From assembly GCA_963725085.1 (NCBI GenBank), contig CAVRXM010000001.1, positions 124,001 to 188,000 of the forward strand: a DNA stretch of 64,000 nucleotides, written 5' to 3'. Source of the DNA: VRUE01 sp963725085. GTDB taxonomy: Bacteria > Actinomycetota > Thermoleophilia > Solirubrobacterales > 70-9. The translations under genes and the position numbers were made by a program. How positions within the stretch are numbered: the first letter of the stretch is position 1; each line of letters opens with the position of its first letter. Positions 8,893 to 16,888 of the stretch are shown here, piece by piece. The notes under the pieces were generated by a model. The model had not been told where the DNA came from. It was given only the letters and a program-made list of their open reading frames with translations, and did not search any database.

Positions 8893-9801
8893 TCAGATGC
8901 CCACCATCCACGAGCCGGCAAGGCCGCGGAACGGAGCGTACGGGGCGAAGAACTCCTCGACCTCCTCGACCGTCGCGCGGCGGCCGAGGCCGGCCAGTTT
9001 CCCGACCAGCTTCAGGTACATGAGGTCCCCCGCGGGGAGCGAGTCCGGTTCGCCGCGGCCGAAGAGGCCGAGGCACTGCACGGTCCAGGGGCCGATCTCG
9101 GGGACCCGCAGAAAACGGGCGTCGGCGACCGTCTCACCGGGTTCGCAGCGACCGGCGGCGATGTCTCTGGCGACCGCCCGCAGCGCGATCGAGCGCCCGG
9201 CAGAGAGACCCATCGACTCCAGTTCCGCCGGTGCCCTGCCGGCGATCGCGGCCGGGCCGGGAACGTCGCGCAGGGTGCCGCGGTCCCGGGGGAGTCTCCG
9301 TCCCCAGCGGCCGACGATCCGGCGCTGGATCGTCGCCGCGCGTCCGCTCTCGATCAGCTGCTTGACAATCGCCCAGGCGAGCGCCTCCCACGGCCAGGGC
9401 CGGCGGTGGGGGCGGCGATGGGGACGGCGCCGCAGGAGCGGCCCCAGAAGCGGATCGCGCTTGAAGCGCGCGAAGAAATCGCCCAGGTCCTCATCGACGC
9501 CGAGAGCGAACCGCATCCGCTCGACCGCCAGCCGCAGCTCCCGTTCGCCGGCGCTCCGCCGTGGGAGCTGCGAGGAGAGATAGGGAGGCGCGGTCACCGC
9601 GTCCGGCGCGACCGGCTCGGCCCTGAACACGACCCGCCTGGCCTGCGGCTGCCAGGCCCGGACCAGGACCGGGCAGGCGTCGACGTCGAGCAGCCTGGTC
9701 GCGACGCCGCCGCCGACCCTCATCACCCTGTCCTCGCCGCCGAAACGGGGCATCAGGAACGGGGAGGGAGGCGAGACCTCCGTTTCGAACGCCTCGTCCA
9801 C
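8893..9801 (-). CDS. AlkA-like DNA-3-methyladenine glycosylase (HhH-GPD)
   Basis: Base-excision repair glycosylase for alkylated purines. The C-terminal half carries the helix-hairpin-helix RVPEIGPWTVQCLGLFGRG and, about 20 residues later, the catalytic Asp in LPAGDLMYLK, as in AlkA/HhH-GPD proteins. The N-terminal 100 residues resemble the AlkA N-domain (VRVGGGVATRLLD). A basic RRRPHRRPHRRP patch near residues 125-137 is unusual and may help DNA contact. GTG start at 9801. No adaptive-response regulator (Ada) is adjacent. Confidence 0.82.
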   Translation of the reverse strand: MDEAFETEVSPPSPFLMPRFGGEDRVMRVGGGVATRLLDVDACPVLVRAWQPQARRVVFRAEPVAPDAVTAPPYLSSQLPRRSAGERELRLAVERMRFALGVDEDLGDFFARFKRDPLLGPLLRRRPHRRPHRRPWPWEALAWAIVKQLIESGRAATIQRRIVGRWGRRLPRDRGTLRDVPGPAAIAGRAPAELESMGLSAGRSIALRAVARDIAAGRCEPGETVADARFLRVPEIGPWTVQCLGLFGRGEPDSLPAGDLMYLKLVGKLAGLGRRATVEEVEEFFAPYAPFRGLAGSWMVGI

Positions 9802-9821
9802 TCGTCCTCAGCTATCGCGCT

Positions 9822-10139
9822 TCATCGCCCGAGCAGGTGGACGTCGACGAGGAACGAGCGGCTGGCGACGACGTTCGTCGGCCGCTGCTCCTTCCGACGC
9901 CTGAGCCGGCGCTGACCCGCGGCCCGCGATGTCACGGCGCCGACCGCCCTGACGGCGGCCACCGTGGCGGCGCCGGCGAGGACGCCGCCCGCCGCGGCGA
10001 GGGCCGCGGTGCGGACCTCGGTGCGAAGCACCGGGCTGGCCGGCTCGCGGTATGCCTCGAGCGCGCGGACGGGCTGCTCGGCCGCCGCCTCGACGTCCTC
10101 CTCGGAGAGGACCTCGCCCTGAACTTCGACCTCACTCAC
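9822..10139 (-). CDS. Small predicted membrane protein
   Basis: About 105 residues from GTG 10139, with AAGG and GAGG just upstream. An acidic N-terminus (SEVEVQGEVLSEEDVEAAAEQP) is followed by one Ala/Gly/Val-rich hydrophobic stretch (TAALAAAGGVLAGAATVAAVRAV) and a very basic RRLRRRKEQRP tail, then a short C-terminal strand (NVVASRSFLVDVHLLGR). The layout suggests one membrane span. I do not recognise the family. It follows the GNAT gene and the 48 bp palindrome on the same strand. Confidence 0.6.
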   Translation of the reverse strand: MSEVEVQGEVLSEEDVEAAAEQPVRALEAYREPASPVLRTEVRTAALAAAGGVLAGAATVAAVRAVGAVTSRAAGQRRLRRRKEQRPTNVVASRSFLVDVHLLGR

Positions 10140-10217
10140 CCTCGCGACCTTAGCGAGACGGCCGGGCGAGTTAGCTGGCCCCGCCCCGGAAGACCGCAAG
10201 TTGCGAATTTCCTCAAG

Positions 10218-10265
10218 ACGTGCCGTGAGTTAGCCGCCCATATGGGCGGCTAACTCACGGCACGT
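10218..10265. repeat. 48 bp perfect palindrome
   Basis: Two 24-base arms meet with no spacer at CATATG (10239-10244). Left arm ends GCCGCCCAT, right arm starts ATGGGCGGC; symmetry stops exactly at 10217/10266. It starts two bases after the GNAT gene's stop on the minus strand. It could act as a terminator-like hairpin, a large operator or a cruciform, or be a read-fold artefact. There is no T-run as in a classic intrinsic terminator. Confidence 0.9.
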
Positions 10266-10267
10266 AG

Positions 10268-11404
10268 CTAAGCCAGCGCCTTCTCGTAGATCCGGTAGCG
10301 CTTGACGATCTTCCCGCCCATGCCTTCCATCGCCCGGTTCATCGCCTCGTTGGTCTCGAGGATCCAGCCCGTCTCGCCGGCCGGGACCCCGTCCGGGCTC
10401 GCGGCCTCGAGATGTTTGAGGTAGAGGCCGGCGGCGACGCCGGTGTGGCGGTAGGCCTTCTTGACGCCGAGGGCGAACACGCGCACCCGGTCGATCTGGG
10501 GCTTCCCGCGCAGGAAGGTGAGCCAGCCGAACGGCATCAGCCGCCCCCCCATCTGCGCCAGCACCTGGTTGATGTCGGGGAGGGTCAGGGCGACGCCGAT
10601 CGTCTCCCCCTCGCGTTCGGCCACGAACGCCCAGCGCTCGTCGATCACCTGCTTCAGCAGCTTGGCGTGGAACTCGATCTCCTCGTCGGTCGGCGGCACG
10701 AAGCCCCAGTTGTCGGCCCAGGCCTCGTTGTAGACCTCGGTGAAGCGGCGCATCTCCTCGGGGAGCCTGCGCTTGTCGATGCTGCGGATCGTCACCCCTT
10801 CCTCGCGCAGGGCGTTTTCGGCTGCGGCATGGATCGAGGCGTCGAACTGGTCGCCTTCCTTCAGCTCGCCGAGTGCCAGGTGCCACATCAGGAGGTCCAT
10901 CTCTTTGTCGTATCCGGCCCCTTCGATCAGGTCGCGGTAGAACCGGGGGTGCCAGTTCTGGAGGATCATCGGCCGGATCTCATAGCCCTCGATCAGGAGC
11001 CCCACCTCGTCGTTGGTGGTGAAGTCCATCGGCCCGAGGAGGCGCCTGCGGCCGCGCTCGCGCAGCCAATCCTCGGCGGCGCCGAGCAGGCCACCGGCGA
11101 CCTCGGGATCGTCGATCGCCTCGAAGAACCCGAACATCCCGTCCTCGCCCCCCTGGTACTCGTCCCAGCGCCGGTCGAGCTGCGCGGTGATCCTGCCCAC
11201 GGGCTCGCCATCGCGCTCGGCGAGGAAGTACTCGGCCTCGGCGTGCTCGAAGTACGGGTTCTTGCCCCGGTTGAGGAACTGCATCCGGTCGAGGATCAGC
11301 GGCGGCACCCAATGTGGGTGGTCGCGGTGCAGATGAAACGGGAGCCTGACGAAGCGCTTCAGGTCGCGCCTTGAACGCACCGGTCGTATCGAGAGGCCAG
11401 CCAT
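10268..11404 (-). CDS. GNAT-fold N-acetyltransferase-like protein
   Basis: About 378 residues. It opens LSIRPVRSRRDLKRFVRLPFHLHRDHPHWVPPL, a start typical of a family of uncharacterised GNAT-fold proteins. A second acetyl-CoA-binding-like segment, FALGVKKAYRHTGVAAGLYLKHLEAA, lies near the C-terminus, followed by GWILETNEAMNRAMEGMGGKIVKRYRIYEK. The central part (MDFTTNDEVGLLIEGYEIRP, NWHPRFYRDLIEGAGYDKEMDLLMW) is well conserved in type. ATG 11404 is chosen because the longer frame would run over the next micro-gene. Substrate unknown. Confidence 0.75.
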   Translation of the reverse strand: MAGLSIRPVRSRRDLKRFVRLPFHLHRDHPHWVPPLILDRMQFLNRGKNPYFEHAEAEYFLAERDGEPVGRITAQLDRRWDEYQGGEDGMFGFFEAIDDPEVAGGLLGAAEDWLRERGRRRLLGPMDFTTNDEVGLLIEGYEIRPMILQNWHPRFYRDLIEGAGYDKEMDLLMWHLALGELKEGDQFDASIHAAAENALREEGVTIRSIDKRRLPEEMRRFTEVYNEAWADNWGFVPPTDEEIEFHAKLLKQVIDERWAFVAEREGETIGVALTLPDINQVLAQMGGRLMPFGWLTFLRGKPQIDRVRVFALGVKKAYRHTGVAAGLYLKHLEAASPDGVPAGETGWILETNEAMNRAMEGMGGKIVKRYRIYEKALA

Positions 11405-11489
11405 CCTCGCGGGGCAACCTACTACGGAGTTTCCGCAGGGGGCCACTGGGTAGAGGTTCCTGACCCGACCCCGATCGGAGGGATTCGAT

Positions 11490-11645
11490 TTGATCGTCCT
11501 CGGAATCATCTGTCTCATCCTTGCCGCCATCTTCAACATCGGCTTCCTCTGGGCGATCGGCGTGATCCTGATTGTTCTGGGCGTGATCTTCTGGATCCTG
11601 GGAGCGATGGGCCGCGCCGTCGGCGGTCGGCGCCACTACTACTAG
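11490..11645 (+). CDS. DUF6131-like 51-residue membrane protein
   Basis: TTG start at 11490 with a strong GGAGGG at 11477-11482. The protein starts IVLGIICLILAAIF, has two hydrophobic stretches (residues 2-16 and 20-42) and ends GRAVGGRRHYY, the hallmark end of the small actinobacterial DUF6131 proteins. It was missed by ATG-based searches because of the TTG start. Function unknown. It lies 28 bases before the alpha-oxoamine synthase and may share its transcript. Confidence 0.8.
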   Translation: MIVLGIICLILAAIFNIGFLWAIGVILIVLGVIFWILGAMGRAVGGRRHYY

Positions 11646-11673
11646 CGCCGGCTCCCACCTACACTTTCGGCTC

Positions 11674-12957
11674 ATGAGCGAGACAGCCAGGGCCGCCGTC
11701 GACGTCTTCGAGAAGGCCCGCAGCCATGACCGACTCGAGCAGCTCGAAGCCGCGAAGGAGCACGACCTTCTCCCCTACTTCCGGCTGCTGACGTCCGCGG
11801 CCGGGCCGGTCGTCGAGATGGAGGGGCTGGAGACGATCATGCTCGGCTCCAACAACTACCTCGGCCTGACCGGCGACGAGCGGGTCAAGCAGGGCGCCCG
11901 CGACGCCCTCGAGGCGTTCGGCACGGGCGTCACCGGCTCGCGCCTGCTGAACGGGACGACGCCGCTGCACCTCGAGCTCGAGCGCGAGCTGGCGGAATGG
12001 ATGGGCGAGGAGGACGCGATCGTCTACACGACCGGCTACCAGGCGAACGTCGGCTGCATCGGCGCAATCCTCGAGCCGGGCGACACCGTCATCTGCGACT
12101 CCGGCGACCACGCCTCGATCCTCGACGGATGCAGGCTCTCCGGCGCCCGGCTGCGGCCGTTCCGCCACAACCGGATGGACAAGCTCGAGAAGATGCTCGG
12201 GCGCGCGACGGAGGACGGCGGCGGCGTCCTCGTCGTCGTCGACGGTGTCTTCTCGATGGAGGGCGACGTCTGCGACCTGCCGCGGACGGTCGAGCTCTGC
12301 AAGGCGCACGGCGCGCGACTGCTGGTCGACGAGGCGCACGGCGCCGGCGTCCTCGGCGCTCGCGGGGCCGGAGCGTGCGAGGCGTTCGGCCTCGAGGACG
12401 AGGTCGACCTCCGGATGGGCACGTTCTCGAAGAGCCTCGCCTCCTGCGGCGGCTTCATCGCCGGGCCCGCCGACGTGATCGAGTACCTGAGGATCTCCTC
12501 GCGCTCCTTCGTCTTCAGCGCCTCCGCGGTCCCGGCCGCGGTCGGGGCGGCGCTGGCGGCCCTGCGGGTGATCCGCAGCGAGGGGCCGGCCCTGTTCGAG
12601 CGGCTCCTCGCCAACGCCGAGTACCTGCGCGAGGGGCTCCGCGGCCTCGGCCTCCGGGTCGTCGAGCCGGGCTCGCTCGCCGACGGCTCGGTCGTGACGA
12701 CGCCGGTGGTGCCGGTGATCGTCGGCGACGACTGGCAGGCGGTGCTGCTCTGGAAGGCGCTGTTCGAGAGGGGCGTCTACACCAATGTCGCGATCCATCC
12801 CGCCGTCCCGCCCGGTGGCGCGCTGCTCCGGACCAGCCTGATGGCGACCCATGAGACCGAGCACCTCGACGCAGCGCTCGAGATCATCGGCCGGGTCATC
12901 GAGGACTTCCCGGAGTCCCCCGCGCATAAAGGACTTCCCCGTCCTCCCCGAAATTAA
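11674..12957 (+). CDS. PLP-dependent alpha-oxoamine synthase (KBL/AONS/SPT-like)
   Basis: Fold-type I aminotransferase-like enzyme that condenses an amino acid with an acyl-CoA. It carries GSNNYLGLTGD, GTGVTGSRLLNGTT, the PLP-phosphate Asp in LLVDEAHGAGVLG and the Schiff-base Lys in TFSKSLASCGGF. Near the C-terminus HPAVPPGGALLRTSLMATH resembles serine palmitoyltransferases as much as 2-amino-3-ketobutyrate CoA ligase or 8-amino-7-oxononanoate synthase. No biotin or threonine-catabolism neighbours help choose. About 427 residues; the last dozen (HKGLPRPPRN) look non-family. The stop abuts the hairpin repeat. Confidence 0.82.
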   Translation: MSETARAAVDVFEKARSHDRLEQLEAAKEHDLLPYFRLLTSAAGPVVEMEGLETIMLGSNNYLGLTGDERVKQGARDALEAFGTGVTGSRLLNGTTPLHLELERELAEWMGEEDAIVYTTGYQANVGCIGAILEPGDTVICDSGDHASILDGCRLSGARLRPFRHNRMDKLEKMLGRATEDGGGVLVVVDGVFSMEGDVCDLPRTVELCKAHGARLLVDEAHGAGVLGARGAGACEAFGLEDEVDLRMGTFSKSLASCGGFIAGPADVIEYLRISSRSFVFSASAVPAAVGAALAALRVIRSEGPALFERLLANAEYLREGLRGLGLRVVEPGSLADGSVVTTPVVPVIVGDDWQAVLLWKALFERGVYTNVAIHPAVPPGGALLRTSLMATHETEHLDAALEIIGRVIEDFPESPAHKGLPRPPRN

Positions 12958-13040
12958 CCGCCGCCTCCTCTGCTCCCGCTCGAGCCAGAAGAGACAGAGA
13001 TGGACTGGCCCTCGCTCCCGCGTCCGGGGGCGGCGGGGGT
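12958..13040 (-). repeat. Dispersed hairpin repeat, copy 2 (reverse orientation)
   Basis: Read on the minus strand it begins CCGCCCCCGGACGCGGGAG and ends GGGAGCAGAGGAGGCGGCGG. It is close to base-for-base similar to the copy at 39601-39675 in its interior as well (GAGGGCCA-T-CC near the left, CTGG before the right end). Terminal CCGCC/GGCGG and an inner GCCAG/CTGGC can pair. It starts one base after the synthase's stop codon. Confidence 0.85.
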
Positions 13041-13042
13041 TT

Positions 13043-13064
13043 AATTACCCCGGTCGGGGTAATT
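13043..13064. terminator. Inverted repeat, possible terminator or operator
   Basis: AATTACCCC-GGTC-GGGGTAATT, perfect 9-base arms. It lies between the repeat after the oxoamine synthase and the mIHF promoter region. The A/T flanks of the stem resemble a bidirectional terminator, but an operator is also possible. Confidence 0.45.
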
Positions 13065-13152
13065 TCGCCCTTGTACAGAATCGGACGAGATCGCCGCGGC
13101 GGGAAATTGTTGCTCTTAGCGAAGGAGTCGCGGTCAGTTCGTCGGGCCTGGG

Positions 13153-13182
13153 TTGACGCTCAGCCCTGGGCGCGAATAGCTT
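13153..13182 (+). promoter_or_regulatory. Candidate sigma70-like promoter for mIHF
   Basis: TTGACG (13153-13158), an 18-base spacer and TAGCTT (13177-13182). It would give a leader of roughly 115 nt that opens with a hairpin GCCTCCC-GGGGCA-GGGAGGC at 13198-13217. The -35 match is good, the -10 only fair. Confidence 0.4.
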
Positions 13183-13303
13183 GCCCCTCTCGTTGCTGCC
13201 TCCCGGGGCAGGGAGGCGGCGAAAGACACTCGACGCGACTGGCGAATGCCAGGCTGGGCGCGGGAGTTACCCCAGTTTCAGTCACCTCAGGGAAGGAGCC
13301 CTT

Positions 13304-13666
13304 GTGAACTCTGCTGCTGCGATTGCCCCTGCTTCAACGACCGCAACCGCCCCCCAGCACATGCAGGCCCTCGCTCGCGCAAACCGCGTCCGGCTTGCGA
13401 GAGCCGAGCTGAAGCGATCGATCGCGCGCGGTGAGGTCGACGTCGCGGGGATCATCGAGGAGGCCCCCTGGGAGACCGAGAGCATGACCCTCGCCGAGCT
13501 GCTGACCAGCCAGCGCCGCTGGGGCCGGACCCGGGCGCGGAAGTTCCTCCAGGCCCTGGCGCTGAACGAGAACAAGCGGCTCGGAACCCTGACGGCGCGT
13601 CAGCGCTCGCTCCTCGCCGGTGCGCTGCTGGCGAAATCCGGTCCGCGGGACTCCCTCTTCGTCTGA
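13304..13666 (+). CDS. mihF: Actinobacterial integration host factor (mIHF-like) nucleoid protein
   Basis: 120-residue DNA-binding protein. The start is GTG 13304 with GGAAGGAG at 13291-13298. After a low-complexity N-terminus, RANRVRLARAELKRSIARGEVDVAGII and MTLAELLTSQRRWGRTRARKFLQALAL follow, and then RLGTLTARQRSLLAGALL. This matches the mIHF plan: a basic AR-x-AELK helix, an MKV-x-ELL-like core and a helix-two-turn-helix ending in RRVRGLG-x-Q-like residues. The canonical LPGVGK is replaced here by QRRWGRTR. Such proteins bend DNA and organise the nucleoid. The usual gmk/pyrF neighbours are absent. Confidence 0.8.
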   Translation: MNSAAAIAPASTTATAPQHMQALARANRVRLARAELKRSIARGEVDVAGIIEEAPWETESMTLAELLTSQRRWGRTRARKFLQALALNENKRLGTLTARQRSLLAGALLAKSGPRDSLFV

Positions 13667-13673
13667 GGCCCGG

Positions 13674-14084
13674 CTAGCCGCGGAGGCCGCCGACCTTGTA
13701 GGAGAGCCCGCCCGAGGCGCGGCGAAAGGCGGCCCGCAGGGCAAGGAAGGCGGCGGCGAACGCAACCGCGCCGACCGCGAGGGAGATCGCCAGGGCCAGC
13801 CCGACCAGGTAGAGAAGGCCGCCGGTGACCACCACCAGCACCGTCCCGGCGAGCAGCGTCGAGTGCGAGCGATAGCCGGCGAAGTGCTCGCGGACCGAGA
13901 CCTCCAGGCCTCCCAGGGCCCCGAGAACGATCCCCAGGCCCAGCGCTGTCGGGCTGCCGCCGATGAACCCGATGACGAGCAGGACGATCCCGGCGAGGAT
14001 CGTCAGCTCGGCGAGGGGGAAGTTGCCCCACGGCGCCGGCGGCCGCTCGTCACCCCGCTCCCGCTTCGCGCTCAACGGCCGCAA
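13674..14084 (-). CDS. Small polytopic membrane protein
   Basis: 136 residues with about four hydrophobic segments: LAELTILAGIVLLVIGFIGG, ALGLGIVLGALGGL, STLLAGTVLVVVTGGLLYLVGLALAISL and VGAVAFAAAFLALRAAF. The N-terminus is charged (MRPLSAKRERGDERPPAP). I do not recognise a family. It overlaps the upstream gene by about 35 bases, so the two are translated from one message. Confidence 0.65.
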   Translation of the reverse strand: MRPLSAKRERGDERPPAPWGNFPLAELTILAGIVLLVIGFIGGSPTALGLGIVLGALGGLEVSVREHFAGYRSHSTLLAGTVLVVVTGGLLYLVGLALAISLAVGAVAFAAAFLALRAAFRRASGGLSYKVGGLRG

Positions 14085-14559
14085 GCCGTCCGGATAACGG
14101 GCATCCGGAGGAGACCTTGACCCGCCACCAGCCCATCAGCATCCCGAGCGGGCCCAGCACAGGCCGCGAGTGCCAGTGGCCGCAGCCCGGCTCGCCGATG
14201 TCGGCGCGGGAGATCCGAAGCCACCTGTGCTCCTGCGGGGCCGCCAGCATCCGCTCGAGCAGCTCGCGGTTGGCGGTCTCGAGCTCGGCCCGCTCCAACA
14301 GCGCCCGGCGCCCGTCCGCGACCTGAGCGGCGAGGGCGTCGCGCACCGACTCGAGCTCGCCGAGGCCGAGCGCACGGGGCTCCCGCGAGGCGGCAGGCAC
14401 CGCCGCGTCGACCCGGAAGCGCGGGAACGCCTCGGCGACGACCGCCGCGAGCTGTCGCTCCAAGCGGCCGATCTGACGCCTCAGCTCAGCGCGGGCGAGA
14501 AGCTCGTCCCCGCCGGAAAGTGGCTCAGTCCGGCTGTCTCGATAAAGCAGATCCGGCAT
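14050..14559 (-). CDS. Conserved hypothetical protein with coiled-coil and CGHW...GWWRVK motif
   Basis: 169 residues, soluble. Residues 15-45 (GGDELLARAELRRQIGRLERQLAAVV) and 85-125 are long helical, Leu/Glu/Arg-rich stretches, likely coiled coil. The C-terminal third carries GEPGCGHWHSRPVLGPLGMLMGWWRVKVSSGCPLSG, which looks strongly constrained (Cys, His, Trp and a second Cys) and could be a small metal-binding or binding-pocket module. Upstream partner of the small membrane protein; function unknown. Confidence 0.65.
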   Translation of the reverse strand: MPDLLYRDSRTEPLSGGDELLARAELRRQIGRLERQLAAVVAEAFPRFRVDAAVPAASREPRALGLGELESVRDALAAQVADGRRALLERAELETANRELLERMLAAPQEHRWLRISRADIGEPGCGHWHSRPVLGPLGMLMGWWRVKVSSGCPLSGRLAAVEREAGAG

Positions 14560-14617
14560 AACCCAAACCGAGTGTAGATCACCGCACGGCCCCCGATGAG
14601 AGGGCTTCGTTAAGGGA

Positions 14618-14644
14618 GCTCGAGGCCGCTAGGCGGCCTCGAGC
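14618..14644. terminator. 12-base-arm hairpin at the end of the B3/4 gene
   Basis: GCTCGAGGCCGC-TAG-GCGGCCTCGAGC, perfect arms with a 3-base loop. The minus-strand gene's stop codon (14629-14631) lies in the loop side. There is no clear T-run after it on the minus strand; it may stabilise or end the transcript. Confidence 0.5.
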
Positions 14645-15303
14645 GTCGCCGCCGTCATCCAGAGCGCCTCGTCGACGGCGATCTGCGGCACGCCGCTGAC
14701 CTGGACCGCGGCGATCGCGATCCGGCGCGTCGCCTGCGGTGACGGCGCACGCCTCGGAGGTGGCGCCGAAGAGCAGGCCGGCGGGGGCTTCCTCGTCGGC
14801 GATCACCAGCGTCCCGGGCGACAGCTCTCCCGGCCTCCCGGCGAGCACCTCGCCCGGCGCCGAGTCGCGGACGCAGAGTTTGCCGCTGAGCGTGCTCGGC
14901 GTCGAACAGGCGCAGGGCGACGCCGGTCTCGACCGTCGCGATCGTCACCGCGTCGGCCGGCAGGCCGCGCGCCTTGAAGGCGCCCTCACGCAGCCGCTCG
15001 AGCGCGAGCTCCTCGACCGGTGTCCGGGTGCGATCGGGGTCGAGCCCGATCTGGCGGAAGAAGGCGCGGTACGCCCAGGGGATCGGCCGTTCCCGCATCC
15101 GGACGGCGTGGGACGCCGTAGAAGCGGTCGGACAGGTCGCGGAGACGCCGTCGGACCGGCTCCGGGCTGCGGCCGGGACGGCCGTCGACGACGATCGAGG
15201 AGATCGCCAGGCCCGGGAACTCGGCGGCGATCCGCGGAGCGACCCAGCCGGGCTCGGGGGCCGGCTCCCAGCCGAGATCCGTGCGTGCGGGCTCGGCCCC
15301 CAT
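14629..15303 (-). CDS. Solo B3/4 domain protein (tRNA-editing-like, COG3382 type; frameshifted)
   Basis: The pieces read in order across three frames: MGAEPARTDLGWEPAPEPGWV and FPGLAISSIVVDGR; then PWAYRAFFRQIGLDPDRTRTPVEELALERL; then VETGVALRLFDAEH; then LVIADEEAPAGLLFGATS; and finally QVSGVPQIAVDEALWMTAATLEAA. This is the B3/B4 domain of phenylalanyl-tRNA synthetase beta as a stand-alone protein, whose relatives are suspected of editing or deacylating mischarged tRNA. Breaks lie near 15105, 14890 and 14735. Start ATG 15303 is one base after the stop of the thioredoxin-like gene. Confidence 0.75.
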
Positions 15304-15304
15304 C

Positions 15305-15966
15305 TCAGCCCCGTTCGGCCCTCGCGGTTGCCCGCAGGAGGCTCTCGATCCGTTGCCCGAGCTGATCGGCGCTGAGAACGCCGACGCTGGCGTCCTCCAA
15401 CGTGCCGCCGGGATAGACGTAGGCGAAGGTCGGACAGCCTCCCACCCGGTAGAGGCTGGCGACAGCGCCATCGCGGTCGTATCCGACCGGCATCGCCCAG
15501 CGGCGTTCCCGGATCAGGTCGCGAACCCTGTCCCGATCGTCGCGGATGTCGACGGAGAGGAATCGCACCTGCTCACCGTAGCGCCTGTAGGCCGCGGTCG
15601 ACCGCATCCTGCTCGGTGATGCAGTCGTCGCCCCCCTTGGTGAACCAGAACGAGATCAGCGAGGGGCGGTCGAACAGGTCGCAGACGCGGATCGAGCCCG
15701 GTACCGAGATCCTGCAGGCCGGCGTCGCGGCGGGCATCCTCGGGGCAGGGCAGCTGCGAGGTCGAGCAGTCGTCCTGGGCGATGTTGGCGTCGCCTTCGA
15801 GTTCGCCGGCGGCGTCGGGGACGGCGAACTCCGGCAGCGGCCAGCGCTCCGGCCGGTGTTCGAGCCCGAGAGTGCCCTCCCCTCCCTCGCCGATTTTGCT
15901 GATCACGGCGACCACGATCACGGCCAGGAAGACAAGGCCGACGAGGATCGTGTACCGGTCCCTCAA
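15305..15966 (-). CDS. Membrane-anchored thioredoxin-fold (TlpA-like) protein, frameshifted
   Basis: A TTG start (15966) overlaps the stop of the Mla-type ATPase (TTGA). One N-terminal membrane anchor, YTILVGLVFLAVIVVAVIS, is followed by PLPEFAVPDA, then in the next frame LISFWFTKGGDDCITEQD, then in the third RYGEQVRFLSVDIRDD and GGCPTFAYVYPGG (cis-Pro loop). Breaks lie near 15720 and 15597. The usual WCxxC is replaced by a segment with a single Cys (GGDDC), so a classic dithiol exchange is unlikely; peroxidase-like or structural roles are possible. The C-terminus is complete. Confidence 0.7.
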
Positions 15967-16880
15967 TCCATCGAGAGCGGGCCGGTGACGTCCGCTTTGA
16001 GGAACTGCGCGACGAAGGCGTTTTCGGAGTCGAAGAGCTCTTCTTTGGGGCCCGACTCGACGATCTTGCCGTTCCAGAGCACGGCCAGGAAGTCGGCGAT
16101 CCGGCGCGCGGTGTTGAGGTCGTGGCTGATCGTCAGGTAGCAGCCGCCGTTCTCGGCGTGGACCTCGCGGATCAGCTCGCAGAGGAGCGCCGTGCGGACC
16201 GGGTCGAGGCCCGAGTCGGGCTCGTCGAACATGACGATCGCCGGTTCGAGGACCAGCGCGCGGGCGAAGCCGGCGCGCTTGCGCATCCCGCCCGAGAGCT
16301 CGTTCGGCATCTTGTAGGTCGCCTCGGAGAGGCCGACCTCCTTGAGCCGCCGGTTGACGATCTCGCCGATCTCCTCCTCGCCTTTGTCGGTGTGCTGGCG
16401 CAGCGGGAAGGCGGTGTTGTCGTAGATGTTCATCGAGCCGAAGAGGGCGCCGTCCTGGAACAGCAGGCCGAACTTTTTCCGCACGTCGAAGAGCTCGTCG
16501 TCGCTCATGTTCGGGATCGATTCGCCGTGGACGAGGACGTCGCCGGAGTCGGGGTAGAGGAGGCCGACGATGTGCTTGATCAGGACGCTCTTGCCGGTCC
16601 CCGAGGGCCCGAGCACCATCGAGACCTGGTCTTCGGGCAGGCCGAGGTTGAGGCCGTTGAGGATCCGCGCGCGGCCGAACTGCTTGACGAGGTCGATGAC
16701 CTCGATCGCGTCCTCGCCGCCGTGGTCGCGCTTGCGGCCGGTGTGGAAGCGGTAGGGGTCGGACTCGCTCGGGTCGACGCCGGGGATCACGAAGTCACGG
16801 CCCATGACCGCCCCGTCCTCGCTCACGTACGGCCCGGTCGGCTCCTCGCTCCGCGGCTCCTGGCCCTGCTCTGTCGCCAT
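15963..16880 (-). CDS. Mce/Mla-type ABC ATPase (MlaF/Mkl-like)
   Basis: ATPase for a lipid-moving MCE transporter. Walker A LGPSGTGKS, Q-loop LLFQDGALFGSMNIYDN, signature ELSGGMRKR, Walker B IVMFDEPDSGLDPV and switch ISHDLNTARRIAD match MlaF and mycobacterial Mkl. The first 55 residues (acidic, then DFVIPGVDPSESDPYRFHTGRKRDHGGED) are an extension. ATG 16880 follows the permease stop closely; two permeases precede it on the same strand. Together they form the cytoplasmic and membrane core of the machine. Confidence 0.88.
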   Translation of the reverse strand: MATEQGQEPRSEEPTGPYVSEDGAVMGRDFVIPGVDPSESDPYRFHTGRKRDHGGEDAIEVIDLVKQFGRARILNGLNLGLPEDQVSMVLGPSGTGKSVLIKHIVGLLYPDSGDVLVHGESIPNMSDDELFDVRKKFGLLFQDGALFGSMNIYDNTAFPLRQHTDKGEEEIGEIVNRRLKEVGLSEATYKMPNELSGGMRKRAGFARALVLEPAIVMFDEPDSGLDPVRTALLCELIREVHAENGGCYLTISHDLNTARRIADFLAVLWNGKIVESGPKEELFDSENAFVAQFLKADVTGPLSMD

Positions 16881-16888
16881 CTCTCTCG

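Noticed and set aside
6628..9915. 1095-residue plus-strand open frame
   Set aside because: It is antisense to the GGDEF-EAL and AlkA genes, whose motifs are unmistakable. The frame has the Arg/Asp/Gly bias of a GC-rich shadow.
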